A DNA stretch of 64,000 nucleotides from Neltuma alba (taxonomy: Eukaryota > Streptophyta > Magnoliopsida > Fabales > Fabaceae). The stretch lies in assembly GCF_004799145.2 (NCBI RefSeq), contig NW_021635468.1, positions 1 through 64,000 on the forward strand. Direction: 5' to 3'. This document shows positions 22,534 through 33,476 of the stretch, piece by piece. A program made the translations under genes and the position numbers. Numbering within the stretch: position 1 is the first letter of the stretch; each line of letters opens with the position of its first letter. The notes below the pieces were generated by a model. That model had not been told where the DNA came from. It made no database searches and was given only the letters and a program-made list of their open reading frames with translations.

Positions 22534-24345
22534 CTAACTGACTGGGTAGCGGTATGGTCGTACCCGCACGGGACCTGTGCCTGGTAATAAATCGATTCGG
22601 TGCTCGTGCCCTCTAGAAGGGGGTAAACCGTGTGGGTTCTCAAACACCTTGGCAAACCGATGAAGCAGATTCGTGAGTTCCTCCGGTGCCCCCTGATGCT
22701 CTACGGTCCCTTGTTCCGACTCATCAATGATCCTTTCCAGCATAAAATATTCAGCTACTGCCTCGACTTGCTGCAGGCGACTGAGGTGGTGAAATTGGGC
22801 TGATATCACGGTGGGTCCTCTAAATCCCGTCAACGCAATCCATTCTCCATCCTGCAGAAACTTGATGGTGGATGTGCTATAGTCAGCAATGTGGGCCCCA
22901 AGTGTCTCAAGCCAGTCAGCCCCCATCACCACATCGGTTCCCGTGATTGGTAGTACGTAAAGGGTCAAAAAAATCGTGTGGCCATTGATCTGTATGCCTA
23001 CGTCCCGGACCTCTTCTGCACTTTTTAGGATTTTGCCTCCCGTTCCCCCCAACACTCGGATAGGAGTTGCCTCTTCTATTGGTAATCTTAGATGCGCTAC
23101 AATGCGAGGATGTATGAAGTTATCCGAACTCCCTCCGTCCAGGAGTATTTGCACCGTCGTTCCCTGAATAGTGCCCTGAAATCGGATCGTTGCTGGACCT
23201 TGAGTTCCTCTTAACGCATAGAGCGATAAATGATGCAACGTAGCGTCAGCTTCAATAATCTCAGGGGTCTCATCTTCTTCTTCATTTGACTCGCCTTCAC
23301 TCTGTAATAACATCAGCTGTTTATTCGGGCACCTGTGCGTTGGCGTAAATTTGGCATCACAGGTATAGTAGAGTCCCTTTTCTCGCCGTATCTGCATCTC
23401 TGCTGCTGTCATTTTTTTAATGGGGGGCATTTTTGGCGTTGGTAATAAGGGAGGTAAGTTTGACTTTCCTCCTCCCAGGCCCGTTGCGGATGGGTTGGAA
23501 CGAGCTCCAGTGTAAGGCACTATAGCCTTCGGGATATTCCCACTTCCAGTCGAATTCTTCATTGCCGAAAATCCCGTGGTCGCCATGTCTGTAAATAGTC
23601 GTGCTATGGACATGGCGTGTAATACTGTCGGTGGTCGTTGCAGCAATACATCCCGTTTCAGCTCGGGCAATAGTCCCCCAAGATAGCAATCCAACAGGGC
23701 CGCCTCCGGGATTTCTTCGGTCCGGTTTGCTAGAGCTAGAAATTTCTGATTGTATTCCTCCAGTTTACCCCCGAGTCCTTGTTGAGTCAGTTTAAAGAGC
23801 TGAGACCGTGGACATTCAAATTGAGTCGGTCCGTATTGAGCTTCTACCGCCTTGGCGAATATACTCCAAGTCGGAATTCTTCCTGATTTTTCCATCATCT
23901 GGAACCACGGCAACACATCTCCATCAAGGTGTACCGACGCGATCATTAACCTCTGCGGGTCTTGTATCTCAAAATACTTGAAGTACCTTTCTGCCTTAAA
24001 AATCCAGTCCAGCGCATCCGATCCGTCGAAATGTGGAAAATCCACCTTAATGGTTTTATGCGGGTTCTGACCGAAGTTTACCGATTCTACAATTGGTATG
24101 CCGGAGGTTGACTCCTTAAATCTTGGTGGGGACGATTCTGTTTGTTGCTTCCAGCTATCCATCGACTGCACTAGGGAATGTAGCAGTGATTCCATAGAAT
24201 CGAATCGTCGATCAATCTGGTCAAAACGCCCCTTAGCTCCTTCTACAAACTCATTCGTCTTCTTCATATCAGCTTGTAGTTCCTTCAGGCGTGTATTCTC
24301 TGCCATGTCCCCTATATGTCTCTCAATGAAAGCACCAAATGTCAC
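22534..24345 (-). CDS. Gypsy unit B: gag and aspartic protease
   Basis: Identical over 603 residues to the unit A copy at 17668-19479. The likely authentic start is the second in-frame methionine (about 24306), downstream of the primer-binding site. Confidence 0.9.
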   Translation of the reverse strand: MTFGAFIERHIGDMAENTRLKELQADMKKTNEFVEGAKGRFDQIDRRFDSMESLLHSLVQSMDSWKQQTESSPPRFKESTSGIPIVESVNFGQNPHKTIKVDFPHFDGSDALDWIFKAERYFKYFEIQDPQRLMIASVHLDGDVLPWFQMMEKSGRIPTWSIFAKAVEAQYGPTQFECPRSQLFKLTQQGLGGKLEEYNQKFLALANRTEEIPEAALLDCYLGGLLPELKRDVLLQRPPTVLHAMSIARLFTDMATTGFSAMKNSTGSGNIPKAIVPYTGARSNPSATGLGGGKSNLPPLLPTPKMPPIKKMTAAEMQIRREKGLYYTCDAKFTPTHRCPNKQLMLLQSEGESNEEEDETPEIIEADATLHHLSLYALRGTQGPATIRFQGTIQGTTVQILLDGGSSDNFIHPRIVAHLRLPIEEATPIRVLGGTGGKILKSAEEVRDVGIQINGHTIFLTLYVLPITGTDVVMGADWLETLGAHIADYSTSTIKFLQDGEWIALTGFRGPTVISAQFHHLSRLQQVEAVAEYFMLERIIDESEQGTVEHQGAPEELTNLLHRFAKVFENPHGLPPSRGHEHRIDLLPGTGPVRVRPYRYPVS

Positions 24346-24718
24346 GTTAGTGAGTGTAATAAAATCGACGCAAGCAATTAACAGCTCTGAATGTATATAT
24401 GCATATCAATAGAGTGCAATTACAGAGCTTATTCGGCCTTCACGAATTGAGCCACTCGAAACAGAATAACAGAAAGAACAGAATGTCAGAATAATGCAGG
24501 GGGAAAGGATTACAGAGAATCTGTCAGGACGGAAATCACAATATCATTCACACCCCTTCCCTCTAACCACCTGTCCTTATATACCCAATTCCGTGTTTTC
24601 TAGTTCTCGAAGTTTCCAAGGCCTCTTCCGTGCTCGCTGGCTTCTTCGCAGTATGTTGGGCTGCTCCACGACTCTTGGATCATCCTCATCAAAGCCCAAA
24701 TTGTCCGCATCTGTTACA
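24340..24718 (-). repeat. LTR 3 of the Gypsy array
   Basis: Third copy of the 379-bp LTR, the 5' LTR of unit B in element sense. Beyond its CA end the TNL-A exon resumes within a few bases (TGGCTGGCAAGCGCGGAATGA before the donor GT at 24751). Confidence 0.9.
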
Positions 24719-24750
24719 ATCAGTTCCCCTGGCTGGCAAGCGCGGAATGA

Positions 24751-25021
24751 GTACGTAATTTTACTCTCTCTCTCTCTCTCTATTTATATATATATATATC
24801 AGACATGAATACTTTTGGCCAAAACAACAAACTGTTTTACTAGCAAACCTCAACTCCAGATGCAATATGGATGTTATATAGTTTGTGTATATATATCTAC
24901 TTTAAAAAATTTAGATGTCATTTCTAAGTTGTCCTGATAAAAGCCACACACCAATAATAGCAGAGGATCTTTATGAGGAAACAAATTTGATTGATTTGCC
25001 GTTCCACTTTCTCTTTTTCAG
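24751..25021 (+). other. TNL-A intron 1 with CT/TA microsatellite
   Basis: GT donor at 24751, acceptor TTTTTCAG ending at 25021. Starts with a CT run followed by a TA run (about 24764-24800); the same place in TNL-B has a longer one (about 41522-41572). Confidence 0.7.
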
Positions 25022-27048
25022 CTCAGGGTTACAGGTTATTTCAAAAACTGTTAAAGAAGTCAAGTCTAAAATAGATAAACTATTTTATGACTTCTTCGGA
25101 TTTTTTGGGATACAGAGTCTCAAGTGGAAGAAGTAGAAAAGCTTTTGGATTTGAATGCAGATGATGAAGTTCGAGTTGTTGGCATTTGTGGTATGAGTGG
25201 ATTGGGGAAATCTTCTATTGCTACTGTTTTATATATTAAGATCTTTCACTTTTTTGATGCCTCTTATTTCCTTACCAATCTAAGTGAACGTTTAAAGCAC
25301 GATGACATAACTCTACAAGAACTTCTTCATAGACATTTGAGGACAGAAAATTTAGAGACGAAGGATTTTCTAGACGAAGAGTTCTTACCATGGAAAAGGT
25401 TAATAAAGCAGAAGTGGCTTATAGTTCTTGATGGTGTCGATCTTGAACAACATCTACAAGAGGTGAACTTAGTTCAAAAATCCATTTGTTTTGGCGGAGG
25501 GAGTAGAATCATTATAACAACTAGAGATGAACATGTCCTTCAAAAATATGAGGTTAATACCATTTATAGACCTAAACTTTTGTCCCAAGGACGAAGGTTT
25601 CAAACTGTTTTGTTCCAAAGCTTTTCTAGGGGGATATCCGATTGATGATTTCGAAGGGATGATATATAGGGTGTTGGAATATGCTGATGGCCTTCCCTTA
25701 GCAATTGAAATGTTGGGTGCATCCTTTTTTGGAAAAAGCGTTGCAGAATGGAGAAGTTTCCTGGATAGAGAAGAAATTATTCCTCCCTATGAGATCATAA
25801 GGGTGCTTAGAAAAAGTTTTGACGAACTTGATCACATGAGTAAGGAAATGTTTTTGGACATAGCATGTTTCTTTGTCGGGAAGGACATTAACTGTGTGAA
25901 GGAAATTTTACATGATTGCTTCAGTTGCTCTGTTAATACAGAAATTCTTATTCGGAAATCAGTCATCACAATTGCAAATGAGAGGATACAAATGCATAAT
26001 ATGTTGCAAGCGATGGGGCGAGATATTAGTCGCCGACAATATCTGCATCAACAAAGCCGATTATACCTTTATAGTGACATTAAATCTGTTATGGAGAAGA
26101 AAAGAAACACGGTAAGTTTTGATACCACTTTTTTAGCATATTACAATATGAAAAGCTAAAATAACAATCTAACATTTCATTATTTCTGTGTACAAATGCG
26201 TTTACACTCCCAGGTGATGGAAAATGTTGAAGCTCAGCTAGATGACATCGAATCTGTTAGTGAGAGACAGAGATACACATCGGTAAGTTTTGATGGCCCT
26301 TTTTAGCATTACATTACAAAATGAGAAGTTAAAGTAATAATCTGACATTTCAGCATCTCTATATCTAAATGCATTTAGAATCCTAGATGGTGGAAGGAGT
26401 TGAAGCTATAGCCTTGGATTTGGAAGAGCCAAAAATGGCTTCATTGAGGGTTGATGCTTTATCAGATATGATCAACCTTAGATTGCTCATATTCCGTAAC
26501 GTGGAATTTTCTGGAACCCTCAGTAATCTTTCAAGCACGTTGCGATATGTTTCGTGGCATCAATATCCTTTCACTTCTTTACCATCAAGTTTTCAATCTG
26601 ACACACTTGTTCAACTGATTATGCCTGAAAGCAACATGACAGAAGTATGGAAGGGCAGAATGGTATGTTCACGTTCTTCTTTTAGTTCTTAACTATTTAA
26701 ATTACTAGAAATTATCCAATCAAACTCCTAAACAAATATAGATACCTTTTACCTGTTGTTAAATATCCCCCAAGTGTCTTGTTTTAATACAAAAAGTACT
26801 ATATATTCTCCATTCACAGATGCTCCCTGCTTTGAGAAAACTGAATCTAAGTGGCTCCAAAACTTTGACAAAGACGCCAGATTTTGGTGGGGCTCCAGAT
26901 CTTGAGAGGCTAGAGCTCGAAGGATGTACTGGATTGTTGCAACTTGATCCATCTGTTGCTAAACTTCCAAAGCTCAGATTCTTGAACTTGAAAGGTTGCA
27001 TCAATCTTGTCAGTATCCCTAATTCCATGTTTTGTCTGAACTCGTTGG
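25022..27048 (+). pseudogene. TNL-A, NB-ARC and LRR exons, frameshifted
   Basis: Exons by comparison with TNL-B: 25022-26111 (NB-ARC), 26214-26282, 26387-26662, 26820-27048. Motifs: P-loop GMSGLGKSS, kinase-2 LIVLDGVD, RNBS-B GGGSRIIITTRD, GLPLAIEMLG, and MHN where MHD is usual (IQMHNMLQAMG). Two lesions relative to TNL-B: a 2-bp gain near 25117 giving a TAG at 25134, and a 1-bp gain near 25588 (GTCCCAAGG against GTCCAAGG) that shifts the frame after RNBS-B. The LRR exon (KLNLSGSKTL, LERLELEGCTGLLQL, FLNLKGCINLVSIP) matches TNL-B until CTCGTTGG at 27041-27048 and then switches to P450 sequence. Confidence 0.88.
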
Positions 27049-28832
27049 GGAAGAAATACGTGGAGAAGGGTCAAGGTGGGATTGTTAGCTGGGAAGAGTT
27101 CAGGCACCTGGTGGATGAGTTTTTCTTTCTTAATAATGGGTTTGCAAATATCGGGGACGTGTTCCCTTTGATTAATTTTCTGGACTTGCGGGGTCATATA
27201 AAGAGAATGAAGGATTTTAGCGGGAAATTTGATAGGTTTATGGAGCACGTGTTGGATGAATGATAAATCCCTATTTTAATATATTATTTAATGTCTTTTT
27301 GGGGATATTTATCAATTAAAGTGGGATAAATTGCATTAATTGCAGGTATTTTGAATCAAATACTGATTACATGAAATTAAAAATTTAATAGGAGATCATC
27401 TTATCATATTTTTATCTCTTTAAAATTGATTTTGGATTTTATGATAGTATCCCAATTTATCTTTTGCAGGCCTTAAAAATAAGAAAATAAAGATCATAGA
27501 AAGCTGAAAGGAAGAAGAAAAAAAAAATTGGAGACACAAACAACTTGGGCATCAAGGCATCAGATTATTATTTATATCTTTATTCATGAAAAAAAAGGGG
27601 CAACAAGGAATTCCAGAATGCCGCCAATCATCTCTGATCCTTCAGATTTGATATTGGATATAGATCCCCTCCTTCACGCAATTTCACGCGGCCACCTCCC
27701 TCAATCCCTTTTCTATATATACCACCGCAACACACAATCAAGGCACCGCACATATACTCCACACTCATACATCACCCTCATACCCTTCGCATAGCCGCAT
27801 ACGCACTGCCGCCAAGACCTTTCAACACACAATCACGCCGCACGCTTACCATCACTCATAACCTTCCCTTCACTTTTAATCTTCAATTTTAATCTTCCAA
27901 ATTTATCTTTCTTCTCCTCCATCTATTCTTCATGGCTACTGAATCTTTGGCATGAGTTGTAGCTTGGTTCAAGACTATGAGAGGCTGAGTTTGTTGTGCT
28001 CTTTGGGATTGAATTCAATGACTTGAGTTTGGGAGCTATAAAGGGGAGTTTAATTCTAATCCTTAGTTTAGACTCTTTTGTTGATGATTTCTGGTTTGAA
28101 GTTTGTTATATTTGGTTTAAAGTTAAGAATTGCTAGTTGTAATTCTTGGTTTGGATTGGAATTGTTAAGATTTGGATTGGTATTTATAAGTTTGAGTACT
28201 TGGTTTATACATATATTTATGTTTATGCCTTTGTTAATTCATTGTTAGTGTGATTTTTATGCGAGTTGTATAAAAATTATGCTTGAAGTGAATTTAACAA
28301 GTAATTAATGTTCTAGTTGAGTATTAATTTAAAAGGAATAATTTATATAAACCAGTCTTAACCACTTAAGTTACTCCCATATCATTAAACAAGCTAGGAT
28401 AGTCATTGATTCATTCCTCAAGAGCATTCTTGTTATTGATTTCTTACAATTCAAATTTGCATTTTTCATTCTTTCTTAAAAATACCAAAAAAAGTAGTTT
28501 AGATTTATTTCTTACTCTCTTAATTAGTTTTATTAATTGAAAAATCCTTTTTCAACCCCTCCTTTCAATTCTTTGTTATTTAGTTAACTAAGGAATTAAT
28601 AAAAAGTTCCTCAAGAGCCTCGACCCGAGTTGTACTTTACTGCATAATTTAGTTTTATTTTTTATTTAACCCAAGACAACTAAAAAAGTTCAAATCAATA
28701 AACACGAACAGAGAACAAAAGGGGTTAGGATTATGTGGCCACTGATGTGGTGGATGTTCTTTTGCAGCTTGCTGAAGATCCCTCACCTGAGGTCAAGCTT
28801 CAAAGGCACAGTGTCAAAGCATTAACTCAGGT
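27045..28832 (+). pseudogene. cytochrome P450 (CYP71-clan, F3'H-like) exon fragment fused to TNL-A and split by a solo LTR
   Basis: 27049-27260 reads GKKYVEKGQGGIVSWEEF, then DEFFFLNNGFANIGDVFP, LDLRGHIKRMKDFSGKF and DRFMEHVLDE, the F-G region of an A-type plant P450. The match resumes at 28703 with a diverged HEQRTKGV, a frameshift near 28727, then VATDVVDVLLQLAEDPSPEV and KLQRHSVKALTQ up to a GT donor at 28833, a normal exon end for this family just before the I-helix AGGT motif. Neither the upstream part, the I-helix nor the heme-binding Cys exon is present. By chance the reading frame of the LRR exon continues in frame into the P450 part to a TGA at 27261-27263. Confidence 0.82.
27261..28697. 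mobile_element. solo LTR, 1437 bp, inserted in the P450 fragment
   Basis: Begins TGATAAATCCC and ends AAATCA (TG...CA). Flanks are ATGAA (27256-27260) and ATAAA (28698-28702), a 5-bp target duplication with one mismatch, and removing it rejoins the P450 codons ...LDE and HEQR. Inside are a CTATATATACC TATA-like motif near 27713, a GAGCCTCGACCCGAGTTGTAC-like motif near 28616 reminiscent of plant Gypsy LTR/leader DNA, and no coding capacity. No second LTR or internal region follows, hence a solo LTR. Confidence 0.7.
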
Positions 28833-28960
28833 ATATATGCGTATGTACAATTCTGTTCATTTCTACTTTATTTTTCTCCAATATATTCTTAGGTTTAGTC
28901 GTATTCAACATGCTAAAATATTTTTTTTTAAGGAAAATCCGGTTCTGTTGTAACTCTATC

Positions 28961-29160
28961 CTTCATATATTAAAAATGATCAATTTTACCATTTTATAAA
29001 CACTCCCACAAATACTGTTAGCATAGAGCTGGGGTATCAGCTGTCTCTCAATATTGGGGGCTCTTTATGTCACAGAGAGGAAGAAGAGGAAGAGATCAGT
29101 GAGGCTAACATGTGGGAGTGTTAATAAAGCATGAAATTAATTCATTTTTAATATATGAAG
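28961..29160. mobile_element. foldback MITE, 200 bp
   Basis: Left arm CTTCATATATTAAAAATGA... with AACACTCCCACA and TGTTAGC; right arm GCTAACATGTGGGAGTGTT...TCATTTTTAATATATGAAG is its reverse complement with a few differences. Arms are about 60 bp and the loop about 70 bp. No target duplication was assigned. Confidence 0.7.
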
Positions 29161-31052
29161 TCTAAAATTTCCCCCAAAAAGATATTTCATCAGGATATAT
29201 CACCTGTATCCTATATTCTTTTCCTTCGAATTTTATATCATTTAAAATCTAAATCAAATTGTAATAATTTAATGTTGTTTATTCTATCTGAATACTTTGT
29301 TTGTCTCAAAATATCATGCTTAATCTTTTTTAGATAAAACTACAGTGATATAGATTTCTTACTTTTCCACTTGTATTTAAATTTCTCTCTTTTATTTGGT
29401 TGCCGGAAGGCGGAAGCTGTACATTATTAGCTTATAGTATTATTTCCAAATAAAAAAATATAAAATAGAATTCGATGCATTTTAATATTATTTAAACAAA
29501 TACCGTTTGTTTATCATAATAAGCATGAGATTATCCCGCATATTCAGATTTAAATTATTAAAAAAAGGATTATCCCGGCATATCCAGATTTAGCAAAAGT
29601 TTTTCCAAAAGAGCTACTGTTTTAAATCTCAGACGGATCTACATCATAGAAAATTGGGAAAACCATATATCGTGGTTCATGGATTCATACAACGATCTCT
29701 GAGAGCTCCTCAAGGTACCATATAGGAGAAGCATGGTTTTTGGAGAAGACAACAATGGAAATATTGGATTTTCAAATTGCTTTGAGAAAGTGGCGTGGTA
29801 GAATGATGGAATCACCTGGCTCAACCTCCTTATCATCTCAGAAGGTATTCAACTCGTCTGTTTCAAGGGCAGCGCAAAGCCTCTGTGTGAATCTGCGAGT
29901 TTCATCATCTCCTATGTAGCTTAGATAAACACGGATCGGCCTTGATAATTGTTGGCGGCAGTACTTGTAAAATAAACAGTTAATCCGATTAATGTTTAAA
30001 GGACGTTGTCTTTAAGAGCTATTCCGCAACCACTACCAAATGAGGATGCAGCACTTCCCAGGATTAAATAGATTCTTTTTGTAAAACGGAGTGAGCAGAA
30101 CAACAGAAGATAATAGTAAACTCAATAGGTAGAAGAACACATAGGAGGGGAAAGAGAGGAGCTCAAAAACTCTAGGACAATATGTCGAACCTTAGACTGA
30201 AACACCTTTTTATAGGTTTCATATTTTGAACGTTGGTAGCCTCTTAAACACATTAAGTTTTATACATTGAATGCATGCAATCAAGTGTTGCAATATTATG
30301 GACGTTGGAAATAAATGGAAAATCTGTTCAATATTTCAAAATCATTATTTAATATTTAATATTAACCCGGTCCTAAATATAAAACTCTTATACACATTAT
30401 AAAAATAGTTTTATATTTAGGATCGAAAGAGTATTTAATATTTAATCGGTTAATGCATTGAAAGAATGGACCGTATAGGATTTGAAATTGCTTCAACACA
30501 TTTAAATGGCTTGAAACAATCCGTTTGGCACTTTAAGAGTTTTTATTGCATAATATAAATCCATTGTTTGATGTTTAAAATCTTCAACGCATTAAAATAA
30601 TAAATACCCATTAAGAATTTTCAAACACTCCATTTTTAAGGCATTGAAAATCCATTTACGACATTAAAACTCTTTAACATTTGATTTTCCTATTCTTAAT
30701 AGTAAGAAGAAAATATGCTCAATTTTCTTTTATCTTCCCACATTCCCAATTAATGTAAAATCTTTTTTTTGACACACTCACACAAATATCACAACAATGA
30801 CGATGATGATCCACTAATGAAACTCTCCTGTGTCTCTTTCATGATCGGTTGCCTTGCTTAATGGAAGAAAGCTGGATAGAGTGAAGTCACAATTCCTCAC
30901 TTAGCTTTCCAAGATCTTTCAATGGCTCAGCGAATGGAAAAGACCAATAAAATAACAACCATAAAATGAAAGGTAGAAGAGAAAGTTGTTATGGTAGAAA
31001 TTTCCGAGAGCTTGCCCTGAAAAAGATCCGAAGAAGCTAAGGGTTTCTAAAT
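29161..31052. other. gene-free repeat-rich interval
   Basis: No gene is supported. About 30870-31040 resembles about 32270-32440 (shared TAATGGCTCAGCGAA-like, TTTCCGAGAGCTTGCCCTGAAAA-like and AAGATC blocks). Minus-strand TATAAATAGGACC upstream of these blocks hints at an LTR-like promoter, but no element could be bounded. The ORF at 29639-29836 (minus) has no recognised product. Confidence 0.4.
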
Positions 31053-31319
31053 ACTACTCTTCTGGTCCTATTTATAAATTACTTCCAATATGTTTGACAT
31101 AAATCAAAGAAGACCTAAACTTTATTAACTTTCATTTAAAATTCAACAACTTTCTAACATTCCTATTTAATATACATTATATCTCATATAAATAAAATCA
31201 ACACAATAATAAATGAAGGATAAAATTGTATATCTATACAAGAAATTTTTCTCAGTACCTTATAAATAGAACCAAAAAATATTTTTTTCTCTATCTTATA
31301 AATAGGACCAAAGGAATAG
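31053..31319. mobile_element. MITE with CTGGTCCTATTTATAA ends
   Basis: Left end CTCTTCTGGTCCTATTTATAA, right end TTATAAATAGGACCAAAGGAATAG. The interior (AATAAATGAAGGATAAAATTGTA) is shared with 8425-8990 and the host element at 34594-37080. Non-coding. Confidence 0.6.
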
Positions 31320-32536
31320 TTTCTATGCGAACGCAAGTGCGCGTACCTTTGACAAGAATAAAAAATTGGAAATTGCGTAAATTTCTTATACGTTTTCCTT
31401 CTTTTGACCATTACATTACTTTTTTGCTTTTTTTTTCGGTTTGGGATTTATAAAAGTTGTTGAAAACCTCGATAAAATTACATTTAATGGAGAGACCTTA
31501 AAAACTATAATTATTTATGAGGACTAATACTAAAATAAAATTTTAAAAACTCTAAATTACCCCGAACTAAAGGTCCTCCTTTTCTCTAACCACTAATTTA
31601 ACTCCAAAACAACAAAATACAACAACAGTTAATATGTGTAAGGAGAGTTTGAAAAAGAATTGTAAATTTGAGTGGTAAAGTGGATTGGGTTTTATATTTA
31701 ACACAAAACAAAGAACTCTTATATACTATTTTTTATATTTAGGATTAGATGTACTATTCTATAACTAATTGTCTTCTGTTTAATCCAGGCTTTTATGTTT
31801 GTAAATGATATTCTGCCAAAAAAGCTCATATGTAACCATTCCTCTATCTCTTCTACTAAGGGCAAACACGTCTTTTTCATAATTCTAATGTTTTATTCAC
31901 AGGTCCGTTGGGACTTTACAGTAATTTCAACATTTGAAGGGATTTATATAAATAAAATGTGTTGCTTGAGATTTGTGTGTAATTTTTTCTATTTACAATC
32001 TAAGAGGATTTTTTGGCTATCATTTATTTATTTGTTTATTTTTGACTATACATTTCTTTAAGATTAGGACTAGGGTTCAGGCTAATCCCATTTGATGTCA
32101 TCATTAACTTGTGGCCCTGTCCTGGCCAAGGAGGAAAAATAAAAGCACCAAATCAATCACATGGTCACCAATTTGTCTTGCTAATTGTTCAAGAGTTACT
32201 TTACGTTCTTTATAATTTGCCTACTGGGACTTGGAAATTTTGATGAAGAAAACTAATTACAGTCTAGAGCGTTTCTCACTGAGACAAGATTCTGAAGATC
32301 TCTAATGGCTCAGCGAACTATGAAAAACGTACGCACACGAATAAAGGAGGAATAGAAAGAGGAAAAGGAAAGAGAGTCATCAAGAGGAAGTTTCTCGGAC
32401 GTTGCCTTGAAAAGATCTGCAGAGGGGTTTGTATATTTTTATAATTTCTTCGAACCTCTTTATAACTGATGCACGTCATGTGTCCGTCCCTAAGAAAAGT
32501 GGCGTTTTTAACCTAAACATATCCAAGGGGAAGTTA
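31320..32536. other. gene-free AT-rich interval
   Basis: Nothing supportable beyond the repeat block at 32270-32440 noted for the preceding interval. Confidence 0.4.
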
Positions 32537-33191
32537 AGGGCTCGTTTGGATTGCTGTTACAAATGACAAAAGTATACGAGAAAGCATGAAACTGAGGTTT
32601 GTGACTTATTGTAGTTTAAAAGATTATTTGGATGGGGCTTCTTTGCTAACTGACTTATAAAAAAAAAATAACTTTTCTAACTGACTTATCCAACGCAATC
32701 TCGATTAACTTTTCTAACTGACTTATGGGAAAATTGTGCAAAGCTTACCATCTAATTAGTTATGGGATTCCATTTACTTTAATTAGAGACCAAATAAATT
32801 TTAATTTATATTCATGTTTGTCTATTATGTATATTTAATTAATTATCTACAATGTATTTTCAAGTTTTTTTTCCCTAACAAATATTTTTATTCTATAATT
32901 TCATAAATAAACTATTTATATTTTATCATAATAATTTTACGTTTTTTTTAAACTATTATCACGTTAAAAATATAAAATTTCAAACACTACTTTATGTCCT
33001 TTTCAGTCATTTTACAACTAAACTAACTTTTCTATTAATCATCTAAATAACTTTTAACTTTTTCAATTGACTTTTCAAAAGCACCTATCCAAACATAAAA
33101 TGCATTACACTAACTGACTTTTACTTTAACTTCAGTTACAAAAGTCAGTTGGGTTAGAAATCAGTTCTATACAATGCTAATCCAAATATGT
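32537..33191. mobile_element. Tourist-like MITE, 655 bp
   Basis: Ends AGGGCTCGTTTGGATTGC and (reverse complement of the right end) ACATATTTGGATTAGC. Flanked by TTA at 32534-32536 and 33192-33194. Contains repeated TTTTCTAACTGACTTAT motifs near both ends. Non-coding. Confidence 0.65.
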
Positions 33192-33476
33192 TTAGACACG
33201 ATAAAGAAGATGATAGTTGCTTTTCATTTTATTAATACCTCTGTAAACAAAATGGAACATGGAATAAAAATATTATACTGACAAGCCGAAAGAGGTTTTC
33301 TTCATTTAAGTATTTGGAAAAATTGATTGATTTGACTAAATAATATTTGAATTTAACTCAGCCAGATAATTATATTTAAAAAGAATAAAAATATTTCACT
33401 TTTTGAAAATTTATCGACTGATTTGGTTTAGATTTTAATATCACACTCTCATGTCTTCAAACAAGCGCTTAGTTTA

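Larger units (their letters stand above)
14608..24718 (-). mobile_element. tandem Ty3/Gypsy (chromovirus-like) array: three LTRs, two internal regions
   Basis: LTR - internal - LTR - internal - LTR in exact 4866-bp register, coding strand minus. Each internal region carries gag/protease, then reverse transcriptase/RNase H/integrase, then an integrase C-terminal part with a chromodomain-like motif. LTRs run TGTCACG...CTGTTACA on the plus strand. The polypurine tract (GAGGGGGG on the minus strand) abuts the LTR at 14987-15000, and a candidate primer-binding site beginning TGG lies two bases inside the opposite LTR (below 24339). The order protease-RT-RH-INT places it in Ty3/Gypsy. No clean 5-bp target duplication is seen: GTGGC is at the left and ATCAG at the right. 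The array splits the TIR exon of TNL-A. Confidence 0.9.

Noticed and set aside
27528..27794. 88-codon frame in the solo LTR
   Set aside because: No family motif, and it lies inside an LTR with TATA-like and leader-like sequence.
29639..29836. 65-codon minus-strand frame and GC-richer sequence around 29630-29930
   Set aside because: No family resemblance on either strand; left undescribed beyond the interval note.
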